Positions 42,401-55,172 of a stretch of DNA of 64,000 bases are shown in pieces. The stretch is from assembly GCA_021014325.1 (NCBI GenBank), contig JAJGQC010000735.1, positions 25,828 to 89,827 on the forward strand, in the 5' to 3' direction. The notes beneath the pieces were generated by a model. That model saw only the letters and a program-made list of their open reading frames with translations. It made no database searches and was not told the DNA's origin. Source of the DNA: Plazaster borealis. Taxonomy: Eukaryota; Echinodermata; Asteroidea; Forcipulatida; Labidiasteridae. A program made the translations under genes and the position numbers. Numbering within the stretch: position 1 is the first letter of the stretch; each line of letters starts with the position of its first letter.

Positions 42401-45072
42401 CATCACCACTTGCTGGTCGTTTCCGGTCCGAAGATGGCGCAGAGTGACCACAAAAGCCCGATTTTCGGATGCAGGGATATGTCAGGCACAGGCAGGTACA
42501 AACTGGGTCGCTCTAGCACGCTTGGCTCGGGAGCTATGGTCAAAGACAGCGCAGAGTTTATGTCAAATCTTTTTCGGCAGAAATTTTCTTGCGTGTGTTA
42601 GTATAGGCAGCCCCAGTTAGTTATTTGGTGGCGCGAGTAGCCCTACTCCTGGCCGCTCGCCTCGCCTACAAAGCCGTCACAGACACACAACCAAAACCAG
42701 TCGAGAGCCCTTGAGATGGGCTTTCCAACGGTATAAAACTTGTGCAAATCCAACAATATTCTGAGGGTGATCTGACCGTCCTTAACTTGTGTTTGTCTCT
42801 TTGACAGCTCTGTGTACAAAAATCCCGTTGAACATGCTCTTGAGCAGCATTCGGAGCATCACCACTTGCTGGTCGTTTCCGGTCCGAAGATGGCGCAGAG
42901 TGACCACAAAAGCCCGATTTTCGGATGCAGGGATATGTCAGGCACAGGCAGGTACAAACTGGGTCGCTCTAGCACGCTTGGCTCGGGAGCTATGGTCAAA
43001 GACAGCGCAGAGTTTATGTCAAATCTTTTTCGGCAGAAATTTTCTTGCGTGTGTTAGTATAGGCAGCCCCAGTTAGTTATTTGGTGGCGCGAGTAGCCCT
43101 ACTCCCTGGCCGCTCGCCTCGCCTACAAAGCCGTCACAGACACACAACCAAAACCAGTCGAGAGCCCTTGAGATGGGCTTTCCAACGGTATAAAACTTGT
43201 GCAAATCCAACAATATTCTGAGGGTGATCTGACCGTCCTTAACTTGTGTTTGTCTCTTTGACAGCTCTGTGTACAAAAATCCCGTTGAACATGCTCTTGA
43301 GCAGCATTCGGAGCATCACCACTTGCTGGTCGTTTCCGGTCCGAAGATGGCGCAGAGTGACCACAAAAGCCCGATTTTCGGATGCAGGGATATGTCAGGC
43401 ACAGGCAGGTACAAACTGGGTCGCTCTAGCACGCTTGGCTCGGGAGCTATGGTCAAAGACAGCGCAGAGTTTATGTCAAATCTTTTTCGGCAGAAATTTT
43501 CTTGCGTGTGTTAGTATAGGCAGCCCCAGTTAGTTATTTGGTGGCGCGAGTAGCCCTACTCCCTGGCCGCTCGCCTCGCCTACAAAGCCGTCACAGACAC
43601 ACAACCAAAACCAGTCGAGAGCCCTTGAGATGGGCTTTCCAACGGTATAAAACTTGTGCAAATCCAACAATATTCTGAGGGTGATCTGACCGTCCTTAAC
43701 TTGTGTTTGTCTCTTTGACAGCTCTGTGTACAAAAATCCCGTTGAACATGCTCTTGAGCAGCATTCGGAGCATCACCACTTGCTGGTCGTTTCCGGTCCG
43801 AAGATGGCGCAGAGTGACCACAAAAGCCCGATTTTCGGATGCAGGGATATGTCAGGCACAGGCAGGTACAAACTGGGTCGCTCTAGCACGCTTGGCTCGG
43901 GAGCTATGGTCAAAGACAGCGCAGAGTTTATGTCAAATCTGTGTTCGGCAGAAATTTTCTTGCGTGTGTTAGTATAGGCAGCCCCAGTTAGTTATTTGGT
44001 GGCGCGAGTAGCCCTACTCCCTGGCCGCTCGCCTCGCCTACAAAGCCGTCACAGACACACAACCAAAACCAGTCGAGAGCCCTTGAGATGGGCTTTCCAA
44101 CGGTATAAAACTTGTGCAAATCCAACAATATTCTGAGGGTGATCTGACCGTCCTTAACTTGTGTTTGTCTCTTTGACAGCTCTGTGTACAAAAATCCCGT
44201 TGAACATGCTCTTGAGCAGCATTCGGAGCATCACCACTTGCTGGTCGTTTCCGGTCCGAAGATGGCGCAGAGTGACCACAAAAGCCCGATTTTCGGATGC
44301 AGGGATATGTCAGGCACAGGCAGGTACAAACTGGGTCGCTCTAGCACGCTTGGCTCGGGAGCTATGGTCAAAGACAGCGCAGAGTTTATGTCAAATCTTT
44401 TTCGGCAGAAATTTTCTTGCGTGTGTTAGTATAGGCAGCCCCAGTTAGTTATTTGGTGGCGCGAGTAGCCCTACTCCTGGCCGCTCGCCTCGCCTACAAA
44501 GCCGTCACAGACACACAACCAAAACCAGTCGAGAGCCCTTGAGATGGGCTTTCCAACGGTATAAAACTTGTGCAAATCCAACAATATTCTGAGGGTGATC
44601 TGACCGTCCTTAACTTGTGTTTGTCTCTTTGACAGCTCTGTGTACAAAAATCCCGTTGAACATGCTCTTGAGCAGCATTCGGAGCATCACCACTTGCTGG
44701 TCGTTTCCGGTCCGAAGATGGCGCAGAGTGACCACAAAAGCCCGATTTTCGGATGCAGGGATATGTCAGGCACAGGCAGGTACAAACTGGGTCGCTCTAG
44801 CACGCTTGGCTCGGGAGCTATGGTCAAAGACAGCGCAGAGTTTATGTCAAATCTTTTTCGGCAGAAATTTTCTTGCGTGTGTTAGTATAGGCAGCCCCAG
44901 TTAGTTATTTGGTGGCGCGAGTAGCCCTACTCCTGGCCGCTCGCCTCGCCTACAAAGCCGTCACAGACACACAACCAAAACCAGTCGAGAGCCCTTGAGA
45001 TGGGCTTTCCAACGGTATAAAACTTGTGCAAATCCAACAATATTCTGAGGGTGATCTGACCGTCCTTAACTT

Positions 45073-45529
45073 GTGTTTGTCTCTTTGACAGCTCTGTGTA
45101 CAAAAATCCCGTTGAACATGCTCTTGAGCAGCATTCGGAGCATCACCACTTGCTGGTCGTTTCCGGTCCGAAGATGGCGCAGAGTGACCACAAAAGCCCG
45201 ATTTTCGGATGCAGGGATATGTCAGGCACAGGCAGGTACAAACTGGGTCGCTCTAGCACGCTTGGCTCGGGAGCTATGGTCAAAGACAGCGCAGAGTTTA
45301 TGTAAAAACTTATATATGCAGAAATTTTCTTGCGTGTGTTAGTATAGGCAGCCCCAGTTAGTGATTTGGTGGCGCGAGTAGCCCTACTCCCTGGCCGCTC
45401 GCCTCGCCTACAAAGCCGTCACAGACACACAACCAAAACCAGTCGAGAGCCCTTGAGATGGGCTTTCCAACGGTATAAAACTTGTGCAAATCCAACAATA
45501 TTCTGAGGGTGATCTGACCGTCCTTAACT
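45073..45529 (+). repeat. Monomer with a rewritten T-run region
   Basis: From about 45303 to 45320 the usual tcaaatctttttcggcag is replaced by an AT-rich string with taaaaacttatatatgcag. A further change, gttatttgg to gtgatttgg, follows at 45360-45368. The rest of the copy is canonical. The change starts at the same slot that varies in other copies, so this slot looks like a breakage or slippage hotspot. Confidence 0.85.
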
Positions 45530-48500
45530 TGTGTTTGTCTCTTTGACAGCTCTGTGTACAAAAATCCCGTTGAACATGCTCTTGAGCAGCATTCGAGCAT
45601 CACCACTTGCTGGTCGTTTCCGGTCCGAAGATGGCGCAGAGTGACCACAAAAGCCCGATTTTCGGATGCAGGGATATGTCAGGCACAGGCAGGTACAAAC
45701 TGGGTCGCTCTAGCACGCTTGGCTCGGGAGCTATGGTCAAAGACAGCGCAGAGTTTATGTCAAATCTTTTTCGGCAGAAATTTTCTTGCGTGTGTTAGTA
45801 TAGGCAGCCCCAGTTAGTTATTTGGTGGCGCGAGTAGCCCTACTCCCTGGCCGCTCGCCTCGCCTACAAAGCCGTCACAGACACACAACCAAAACCAGTC
45901 GAGAGCCCTTGAGATGGGCTTTCCAACGGTATAAAACTTGTGCAAATCCAACAATATTCTGAGGGTGATCTGACCGTCCTTAACTTGTGTTTGTCTCTTT
46001 GACAGCTCTGTGTACAAAAATCCCGTTGAACATGCTCTTGAGCAGCATTCGGAGCATCACCACTTGCTGGTCGTTTCCGGTCCGAAGATGGCGCAGAGTG
46101 ACCACAAAAGCCCGATTTTCGGATGCAGGGATATGTCAGGCACAGGCAGGTACAAACTGGGTCGCTCTAGCACGCTTGGCTCGGGAGCTATGGTCAAAGA
46201 CAGCGCAGAGTTTATGTCAAATCTTTTTCGGCAGAAATTTTCTTGCGTGTGTTAGTATAGGCAGCCCCAGTTAGTTATTTGGTGGCGCGAGTAGCCCTAC
46301 TCCTGGCCGCTCGCCTCGCCTACAAAGCCGTCACAGACACACAACCAAAACCAGTCGAGAGCCCTTGAGATGGGCTTTCCAACGGTATAAAACTTGTGCA
46401 AATCCAACAATATTCTGAGGGTGATCTGACCGTCCTTAACTTGTGTTTGTCTCTTTGACAGCTCTGTGTACAAAAATCCCGTTGAACATGCTCTTGAGCA
46501 GCATTCGGAGCATCACCACTTGCTGGTCGTTTCCGGTCCGAAGATGGCGCAGAGTGACCACAAAAGCCCGATTTTCGGATGCAGGGATATGTCAGGCACA
46601 GGCAGGTACAAACTGGGTCGCTCTAGCACGCTTGGCTCGGGAGCTATGGTCAAAGACAGCGCAGAGTTTATGTCAAATCTTTTTCGGCAGAAATTTTCTT
46701 GCGTGTGTTAGTATAGGCAGCCCCAGTTAGTTATTTGGTGGCGCGAGTAGCCCTACTCCCTGGCCGCTCGCCTCGCCTACAAAGCCGTCACAGACACACA
46801 ACCAAAACCAGTCGAGAGCCCTTGAGATGGGCTTTCCAACGGTATAAAACTTGTGCAAATCCAACAATATTCTGAGGGTGATCTGACCGTCCTTAACTTG
46901 TGTTTGTCTCTTTGACAGCTCTGTGTACAAAAATCCCGTTGAACATGCTCTTGAGCAGCATTCGGAGCATCACCACTTGCTGGTCGTTTCCGGTCCGAAG
47001 ATGGCGCAGAGTGACCACAAAAGCCCGATTTTCGGATGCAGGGATATGTCAGGCACAGGCAGGTACAAACTGGGTCGCTCTAGCACGCTTGGCTCGGGAG
47101 CTATGGTCAAAGACAGCGCAGAGTTTATGTCAAATCTTTTTCGGCAGAAATTTTCTTGCGTGTGTTAGTATAGGCAGCCCCAGTTAGTTATTTGGTGGCG
47201 CGAGTAGCCCTACTCCCTGGCCGCTCGCCTCGCCTACAAAGCCGTCACAGACACACAACCAAAACCAGTCGAGAGCCCTTGAGATGGGCTTTCCAACGGT
47301 ATAAAACTTGTGCAAATCCAACAATATTCTGAGGGTGATCTGACCGTCCTTAACTTGTGTTTGTCTCTTTGACAGCTCTGTGTACAAAAATCCCGTTGAA
47401 CATGCTCTTGAGCAGCATTCGGAGCATCACCACTTGCTGGTCGTTTCCGGTCCGAAGATGGCGCAGAGTGACCACAAAAGCCCGATTTTCGGATGCAGGG
47501 ATATGTCAGGCACAGGCAGGTACAAACTGGGTCGCTCTAGCACGCTTGGCTCGGGAGCTATGGTCAAAGACAGCGCAGAGTTTATGTCAAATCTTTTTCG
47601 GCAGAAATTTTCTTGCGTGTGTTAGTATAGGCAGCCCCAGTTAGTTATTTGGTGGCGCGAGTAGCCCTACTCCCTGGCCGCTCGCCTCGCCTACAAAGCC
47701 GTCACAGACACACAACCAAAACCAGTCGAGAGCCCTTGAGATGGGCTTTCCAACGGTATAAAACTTGTGCAAATCCAACAATATTCTGAGGGTGATCTGA
47801 CCGTCCTTAACTTGTGTTTGTCTCTTTGACAGCTCTGTGTACAAAAATCCCGTTGAACATGCTCTTGAGCAGCATTCGGAGCATCACCACTTGCTGGTCG
47901 TTTCCGGTCCGAAGATGGCGCAGAGTGACCACAAAAGCCCGATTTTCGGATGCAGGGATATGTCAGGCACAGGCAGGTACAAACTGGGTCGCTCTAGCAC
48001 GCTTGGCTCGGGAGCTATGGTCAAAGACAGCGCAGAGTTTATGTCAAATCTTTTTCGGCAGAAATTTTCTTGCGTGTGTTAGTATAGGCAGCCCCAGTTA
48101 GTTATTTGGTGGCGCGAGTAGCCCTACTCCCTGGCCGCTCGCCTCGCCTACAAAGCCGTCACAGACACACAACCAAAACCAGTCGAGAGCCCTTGAGATG
48201 GGCTTTCCAACGGTATAAAACTTGTGCAAATCCAACAATATTCTGAGGGTGATCTGACCGTCCTTAACTTGTGTTTGTCTCTTTGACAGCTCTGTGTACA
48301 AAAATCCCGTTGAACATGCTCTTGAGCAGCATTCGGAGCATCACCACTTGCTGGTCGTTTCCGGTCCGAAGATGGCGCAGAGTGACCACAAAAGCCCGAT
48401 TTTCGGATGCAGGGATATGTCAGGCACAGGCAGGTACAAACTGGGTCGCTCTAGCACGCTTGGCTCGGGAGCTATGGTCAAAGACAGCGCAGAGTTTATG

Positions 48501-51500
48501 TCAAATCTTTTTTCGGCAGAAATTTTCTTGCGTGTGTTAGTATAGGCAGCCCCAGTTAGTTATTTGGTGGCGCGAGTAGCCCTACTCCTGGCCGCTCGCC
48601 TCGCCTACAAAGCCGTCACAGACACACAACTAAAACCAGTCGAGAGCCCTTGAGATGGGCTTTCCAACGGTATAAAACTTGTGCAAATCCAACAATATTC
48701 TGAGGGTGATCTGACCGTCCTTAACTTGTGTTTGTCTCTTTGACAGCTCTGTGTACAAAAATCCCGTTGAACATGCTCTTGAGCAGCATTCGGAGCATCA
48801 CCACTTGCTGGTCGTTTCCGGTCCGAAGATGGCGCAGAGTGACCACAAAAGCCCGATTTTCGGATGCAGGGATATGTCAGGCACAGGCAGGTACAAACTG
48901 GGTCGCTCTAGCACGCTTGGCTCGGGAGCTATGGTCAAAGACAGCGCAGAGTTTATGTCAAATCTTTTTCGGCAGAAATTTTCTTGCGTGTGTTAGTATA
49001 GGCAGCCCCAGTTAGTTATTTGGTGGCGCGAGTAGCCCTACTCCCTGGCCGCTCGCCTCGCCTACAAAGCCGTCACAGACACACAACCAAAACCAGTCGA
49101 GAGCCCTTGAGATGGGCTTTCCAACGGTATAAAACTTGTGCAAATCCAACAATATTCTGAGGGTGATCTGACCGTCCTTAACTTGTGTTTGTCTCTTTGA
49201 CAGCTCTGTGTACAAAAATCCCGTTGAACATGCTCTTGAGCAGCATTCGGAGCATCACCACTTGCTGGTCGTTTCCGGTCCGAAGATGGCGCAGAGTGAC
49301 CACAAAAGCCCGATTTTCGGATGCAGGGATATGTCAGGCACAGGCAGGTACAAACTGGGTCGCTCTAGCACGCTTGGCTCGGGAGCTATGGTCAAAGACA
49401 GCGCAGAGTTTATGTCAAATCTTTGTTCGGCAGAAATTTTCTTGCGTGTGTTAGTATAGGCAGCCCCAGTTAGTTATTTGGTGGCGCGAGTAGCCCTACT
49501 CCCTGGCCGCTCGCCTCGCCTACAAAGCCGTCACAGACACACAACCAAAACCAGTCGAGAGCCCTTGAGATGGGCTTTCCAACGGTATAAAACTTGTGCA
49601 AATCCAACAATATTCTGAGGGTGATCTGACCGTCCTTAACTTGTGTTTGTCTCTTTGACAGCTCTGTGTACAAAAATCCCGTTGAACATGCTCTTGAGCA
49701 GCATTCGAGCATCACCACTTGCTGGTCGTTTCCGGTCCGAAGATGGCGCAGAGTGACCACAAAAGCCCGATTTTCGGATGCAGGGATATGTCAGGCACAG
49801 GCAGGTACAAACTGGGTCGCTCTAGCACGCTTGGCTCGGGAGCTATGGTCAAAGACAGCGCAGAGTTTATGTCAAATCTTTTTTCGGCAGAAATTTTCTT
49901 GCGTGTGTTAGTATAGGCAGCCCCAGTTAGTTATTTGGTGGCGCGAGTAGCCCTACTCCCTGGCCGCTCGCCTCGCCTACAAAGCCGTCACAGACACACA
50001 ACTAAAACCAGTCGAGAGCCCTTGAGATGGGCTTTCCAACGGTATAAAACTTGTGCAAATCCAACAATATTCTGAGGGTGATCTGACCGTCCTTAACTTG
50101 TGTTTGTCTCTTTGACAGCTCTGTGTACAAAAATCCCGTTGAACATGCTCTTGAGCAGCATTCGGAGCATCACCACTTGCTGGTCGTTTCCGGTCCGAAG
50201 ATGGCGCAGAGTGACCACAAAAGCCCGATTTTCGGATGCAGGGATATGTCAGGCACAGGCAGGTACAAACTGGGTCGCTCTAGCACGCTTGGCTCGGGAG
50301 CTATGGTCAAAGACAGCGCAGAGTTTATGTCAAATCATTTTTCGGCAGAAATTTTCTTGCGTGTGTTAGTATAGGCAGCCCCAGTTAGTTATTTGGTGGC
50401 GCGAGTAGCCCTACTCCTGGCCGCTCGCCTCGCCTACAAAGCCGTCACAGACACACAACCAAAACCAGTCGAGAGCCCTTGAGATGGGCTTTCCAACGGT
50501 ATAAAACTTGTGCAAATCCAACAATATTCTGAGGGTGATCTGACCGTCCTTAACTTGTGTTTGTCTCTTTGACAGCTCTGTGTACAAAATCCCGTTGAAC
50601 ATGCTCTTGAGCAGCATTCGGAGCATCACCACTTGCTGGTCGTTTCCGGTCCGAAGATGGCGCAGAGTGACCACAAAAGCCCGATTTTCGGATGCAGGGA
50701 TATGTCAGGCACAGGCAGGTACAAACTGGGTCGCTCTAGCACGCTTGGCTCGGGAGCTATGGTCAAAGACAGCGCAGAGTTTATGTCAAATCTTTTTCGG
50801 CAGAAATTTTCTTGCGTGTGTTAGTATAGGCAGCCCCAGTTAGTTATTTGGTGGCGCGAGTAGCCCTACTCCTGGCCGCTCGCCTCGCCTACAAAGCCGT
50901 CACAGACACACAACCAAAACCAGTCGAGAGCCCTTGAGATGGGCTTTCCAACGGTATAAAACTTGTGCAAATCCAACAATATTCTGAGGGTGATCTGACC
51001 GTCCTTAACTTGTGTTTGTCTCTTTGACAGCTCTGTGTACAAAAATCCCGTTGAACATGCTCTTGAGCAGCATTCGGAGCATCACCACTTGCTGGTCGTT
51101 TCCGGTCCGAAGATGGCGCAGAGTGACCACAAAAGCCCGATTTTCGGATGCAGGGATATGTCAGGCACAGGCAGGTACAAACTGGGTCGCTCTAGCACGC
51201 TTGGCTCGGGAGCTATGGTCAAAGACAGCGCAGAGTTTATGTCAAATCTTTTTCGGCAGAAATTTTCTTGCGTGTGTTAGTATAGGCAGCCCCAGTTAGT
51301 TATTTGGTGGCGCGAGTAGCCCTACTCCCTGGCCGCTCGCCTCGCCTACAAAGCCGTCACAGACACACAACCAAAACCAGTCGAGAGCCCTTGAGATGGG
51401 CTTTCCAACGGTATAAAACTTGTGCAAATCCAACAATATTCTGAGGGTGATCTGACCGTCCTTAACTTGTGTTTGTCTCTTTGACAGCTCTGTGTACAAA

Positions 51501-52839
51501 AATCCCGTTGAACATGCTCTTGAGCAGCATTCGGAGCATCACCACTTGCTGGTCGTTTCCGGTCCGAAGATGGCGCAGAGTGACCACAAAAGCCCGATTT
51601 TCGGATGCAGGGATATGTCAGGCACAGGCAGGTACAAACTGGGTCGCTCTAGCACGCTTGGCTCGGGAGCTATGGTCAAAGACAGCGCAGAGTTTATGTC
51701 AAATCTTTATTCGGCAGAAATTTTCTTGCGTGTGTTAGTATAGGCAGCCCCAGTTAGTTATTTGGTGGCGCGAGTAGCCCTACTCCCTGGCCGCTCGCCT
51801 CGCCTACAAAGCCGTCACAGACACACAACCAAAACCAGTCGAGAGCCCTTGAGATGGGCTTTCCAACGGTATAAAACTTGTGCAAATCCAACAATATTCT
51901 GAGGGTGATCTGACCGTCCTTAACTTGTGTTTGTCTCTTTGACAGCTCTGTGTACAAAAATCCCGTTGAACATGCTCTTGAGCAGCATTCGGAGCATCAC
52001 CACTTGCTGGTCGTTTCCGGTCCGAAGATGGCGCAGAGTGACCACAAAAGCCCGATTTTCGGATGCAGGGATATGTCAGGCACAGGCAGGTACAAACTGG
52101 GTCGCTCTAGCACGCTTGGCTCGGGAGCTATGGTCAAAGACAGCGCAGAGTTTATGTCAAATCTTTTTCGGCAGAAATTTTCTTGCGTGTGTTAGTATAG
52201 GCAGCCCCAGTTAGTTATTTGGTGGCGCGAGTAGCCCTACTCCCTGGCCGCTCGCCTCGCCTACAAAGCCGTCACAGACACACAACCAAAACCAGTCGAG
52301 AGCCCTTGAGATGGGCTTTCCAACGGTATAAAACTTGTGCAAATCCAACAATATTCTGAGGGTGATCTGACCGTCCTTAACTTGTGTTTGTCTCTTTGAC
52401 AGCTCTGTGTACAAAAATCCCGTTGAACATGCTCTTGAGCAGCATTCGGAGCATCACCACTTGCTGGTCGTTTCCGGTCCGAAGATGGCGCAGAGTGACC
52501 ACAAAAGCCCGATTTTCGGATGCAGGGATATGTCAGGCACAGGCAGGTACAAACTGGGTCGCTCTAGCACGCTTGGCTCGGGAGCTATGGTCAAAGACAG
52601 CGCAGAGTTTATGTCAAATCTTTTTCGGCAGAAATTTTCTTGCGTGTGTTAGTATAGGCAGCCCCAGTTAGTTATTTGGTGGCGCGAGTAGCCCTACTCC
52701 TGGCCGCTCGCCTCGCCTACAAAGCCGTCACAGACACACAACTAAAACCAGTCGAGAGCCCTTGAGATGGGCTTTCCAACGGTATAAAACTTGTGCAAAT
52801 CCAACAATATTCTGAGGGTGATCTGACCGTCCTTAACTT

Positions 52840-55129
52840 GTGTTTGTCTCTTTGACAGCTCTGTGTACTAAAATCCCGTTGAACATGCTCTTGAGCAGCA
52901 TTCGGAGTATCTATCCCCTCTTGCTGGTCGTTTACGGACAGAAGATGGCGCAGAGTGACCACAAAAGCCCGATTTTCGGATGCAGGGATATGTCAGGCAC
53001 AGGCAGGTACAAACTGGGTCGCTCTAGCACGCTTGGCTCGGGAGCTATGGTCAAAGACAGCGCAGAGTTTATGTCAAATCAAATTTCGGCAGAAATTTTC
53101 TTGCGTGTGTTAGTATAGGCAGCCCCAGTTAGTTATTTGGTGGCGCTGGTAGCCCTACTCCCTGGCCGCTCGCCTCGCCTACAAAGCCGTCACAGACACA
53201 CAACCAAAACCAGTCGAGAGCCCTTGAGATGGGCTTTCCAACGGTATAAAACTTGTGCAAATCCAACAATATTCTGAGGGTGATCTGACCGTCCTTAACT
53301 TGTGTTTGTCTCTTTGACAGCTCTGTGTACAAAAATCCCGTTGAACATGCTCTTGAGCAGCATTCGGAGCATCACCACTTGCTGGTCGTTTCCGGTCCGA
53401 AGATGGCGCAGAGTGACCACAAAAGCCCAATTTTCGGATGCAGGGATATGTCAGGCACAGGCAGGTACAAACTGGGTCGCTCTAGCATGCTTGGCTCGGG
53501 AGTTATGGTCAAACACAGCGCAGAGTTTATGTCTAATCTTTTTCGGCAGAAATTTTCTTGCGTGTGTTAGTATAGGCAGCCCCAGTTAATTATTTGGTGG
53601 CGCTGGTAGCCCTACTCCTGGCCACTCGCCTCGCCTACAAAGCCGTCACAGACACACAACTAAAACCAGTCGAGAGCCCTTGAGATGGGCTTTCCAACGG
53701 TATAAAACTTGTGCAAATTCAACAATATTCTGAGGGTGATCTGACCGTCCTTAACTTGTGTTTGTCTCTTTGACAGCTCTGTGTACAAAAATCCCGTTGA
53801 ACATGCTCTCGAGCAGCATTCGAGTGTCTCCACTTGCTGGTCGTTTCCGGTCTGAAGACGGCTCAAAGTGACCACAAAAGCCTAATTTTCGGATGCAGGG
53901 ATATGTCAGGCACAGGCAGGTACAAACTGGGTCGCTCTAGCATGCTTGGCTCGGGAGAAATGGTCAAACACAGCGCAGAGTTTATGTCAAACCTTTTTTC
54001 GGCAGAAAATTTCTTGCGTGTGTTAGTATAGGCAGCCCCAGTTAGTTAATTTGGTGGCACTGGTAGCCCTACTCCCTGGCCGCTCGCCACGCCTACAAAA
54101 TCGTCACAGACACACAACCAAAACCAGTCGAGAGCCCTTGAGATGGGCTTTCCAACGGTATAAATCTTGTGCAAATTCAACAATATTCTGAGGGTGATCT
54201 GACCGTCCTTAACTTGTGTTTGTCTCTTTGACAGCTCTGTGTACAAAAATCCCGTTGAACATGCTCTTGAGCAGCATTCGAAGCATCCCCACTTGCTGGT
54301 CGTTTCCGGTCCGAAGATGGCGCAGAGTGACCACAAAAGCCCGATTTTCGGATGCAGAAATATGTCAGGCACAGGCAGGTACAAACTGGGTCGCTCTAGC
54401 ATGCTTGGCTCGGGAGCTATGGTCAAAGACAGCGCAGAGTTTATGTCAAATCTTTTTTCGGCAGAAATTTTCTTGCGTGTGTTAGTATAGGCAGCCCCAG
54501 TTAGTTATTTGGTGGCGCTAGTAGCCCTACTCCCTGGCCGCTCGCCTCGCTTACAAAATGGTCACAGACACACATCCAAAAACAGTAGAGAGCCCTTGTG
54601 ATGGGCTTTCCATCGGTATAAAACTTGTGCAAATCCATCAATATTCTGAGGGTGATCTGACCGTCCTTAACTTGTGTTTGTCTCTTTGACAGCTTTGTGT
54701 ACAAAAATCCCGTTGAACATGCTTTTGAGCGGCATTCGGAGTATCCCCACTTGCTGGTCATTTCCGGCCTGAAGATTGCGCAAAGTGACCCCAAAAGTCT
54801 GATTTTCGGATGCAGGGATATGTCAGGCACAGGCAGGTACAAACTGGGTTGCTTTAGCATGCTTGGCTCGGGAGTTATTGTCAAACACAGCGCAGAGTTT
54901 ATGTCAAATATTTTTCGGCAGAAAATTTATTGCGTGTGTTAGTATAGGCAGCCCCAGTTAGTTAATTTGGTGGCGCTAGTAGCCCTACTCCCTGGCCGCT
55001 CGCCTCGCCTACGAAATCGTCACAGACACAAAATTAAAACCAGTCGAGAACCCTTGAGATGGGCTTTCAAACGGTATAAAACTTGAGCAAATCCAACAAT
55101 ATTCTGAGGGTGATCTGACCGTCCTTAAC
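52840..55129 (+). repeat. Diverged edge monomers of the satellite array
   Basis: Five monomer intervals, starting near 52840, 53302, 53759, 54216 and 54673, carry increasing numbers of substitutions; the first is 462 bp because of a small insertion near 52911. Many changes are CpG losses: agcacgctt becomes agcatgctt in four copies (for example 53483-53490), ggcgcgag becomes ggcgctgg or ggcactgg, and gcccgatttt becomes gcccaatttt at 53426. The last copy (54673-55129) is the most diverged. This is the expected appearance of an array edge that unequal exchange no longer refreshes. The allele with gaagcatccccac at the two-base slot, rare in the core, recurs at 54279. Confidence 0.95.
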
Positions 55130-55130
55130 C

Positions 55131-55172
55131 TTACGACGTGGCATCGCGCAGTATTTGACTGTGCCGTCGTAA
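55131..55172. other. 42-bp hairpin at the array boundary
   Basis: The arms ttacgacgtggca and tgccgtcgtaa pair with one bulge around an 18-nt loop. The hairpin begins one base after the last recognisable monomer base. Beyond it, aaattgtgtttagtc at 55175-55189 resembles the monomer phrase that should follow ttaac, so the hairpin may be a small insertion into an already decayed monomer. It could also be chance folding of GC-rich DNA. Confidence 0.55.

Larger units (their letters stand above)
1..55129. repeat. Satellite array of ~457-bp monomers, about 120 copies
   Basis: The same block repeats head to tail from the first base to 55129. Using the phrase gtgtttgtct as an anchor, copies start at 298, 754, 1210, 1668, 2126, 2583 and so on up to 54673, with spacings of 455-458 bp and one of 462 bp. 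That gives 119 whole intervals plus a partial copy at each end. All copies have the same orientation. Most core copies match over their full length except at three short variable slots. The array continues beyond the left edge, so its size is a lower bound. Such homogeneity is typical of satellite DNA maintained by unequal exchange or gene conversion. I do not recognise the sequence as 5S rDNA, an snRNA cluster, a tRNA cluster or a histone repeat. Monomers are CpG-rich for a satellite. The location (centromere, subtelomere or interstitial) cannot be read from the sequence. Confidence 0.99.

Noticed and set aside
1..55129. Hundreds of overlapping 63-136 codon ORFs in the satellite copies
   Set aside because: They repeat mechanically with the monomer, overlap on both strands, are broken by common single-base indels and show unconstrained amino-acid change in edge copies. 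No domain is recognisable.
1..55129. 5S rRNA, tRNA, U-snRNA or histone gene cluster
   Set aside because: None of the diagnostic sequences (5S internal control region, tRNA A and B boxes, conserved snRNA 5' ends or Sm sites, histone codons) could be found in the monomer.
1..55129. CRISPR array
   Set aside because: The repeats are ~457 bp without unique spacers, and the context is eukaryotic.
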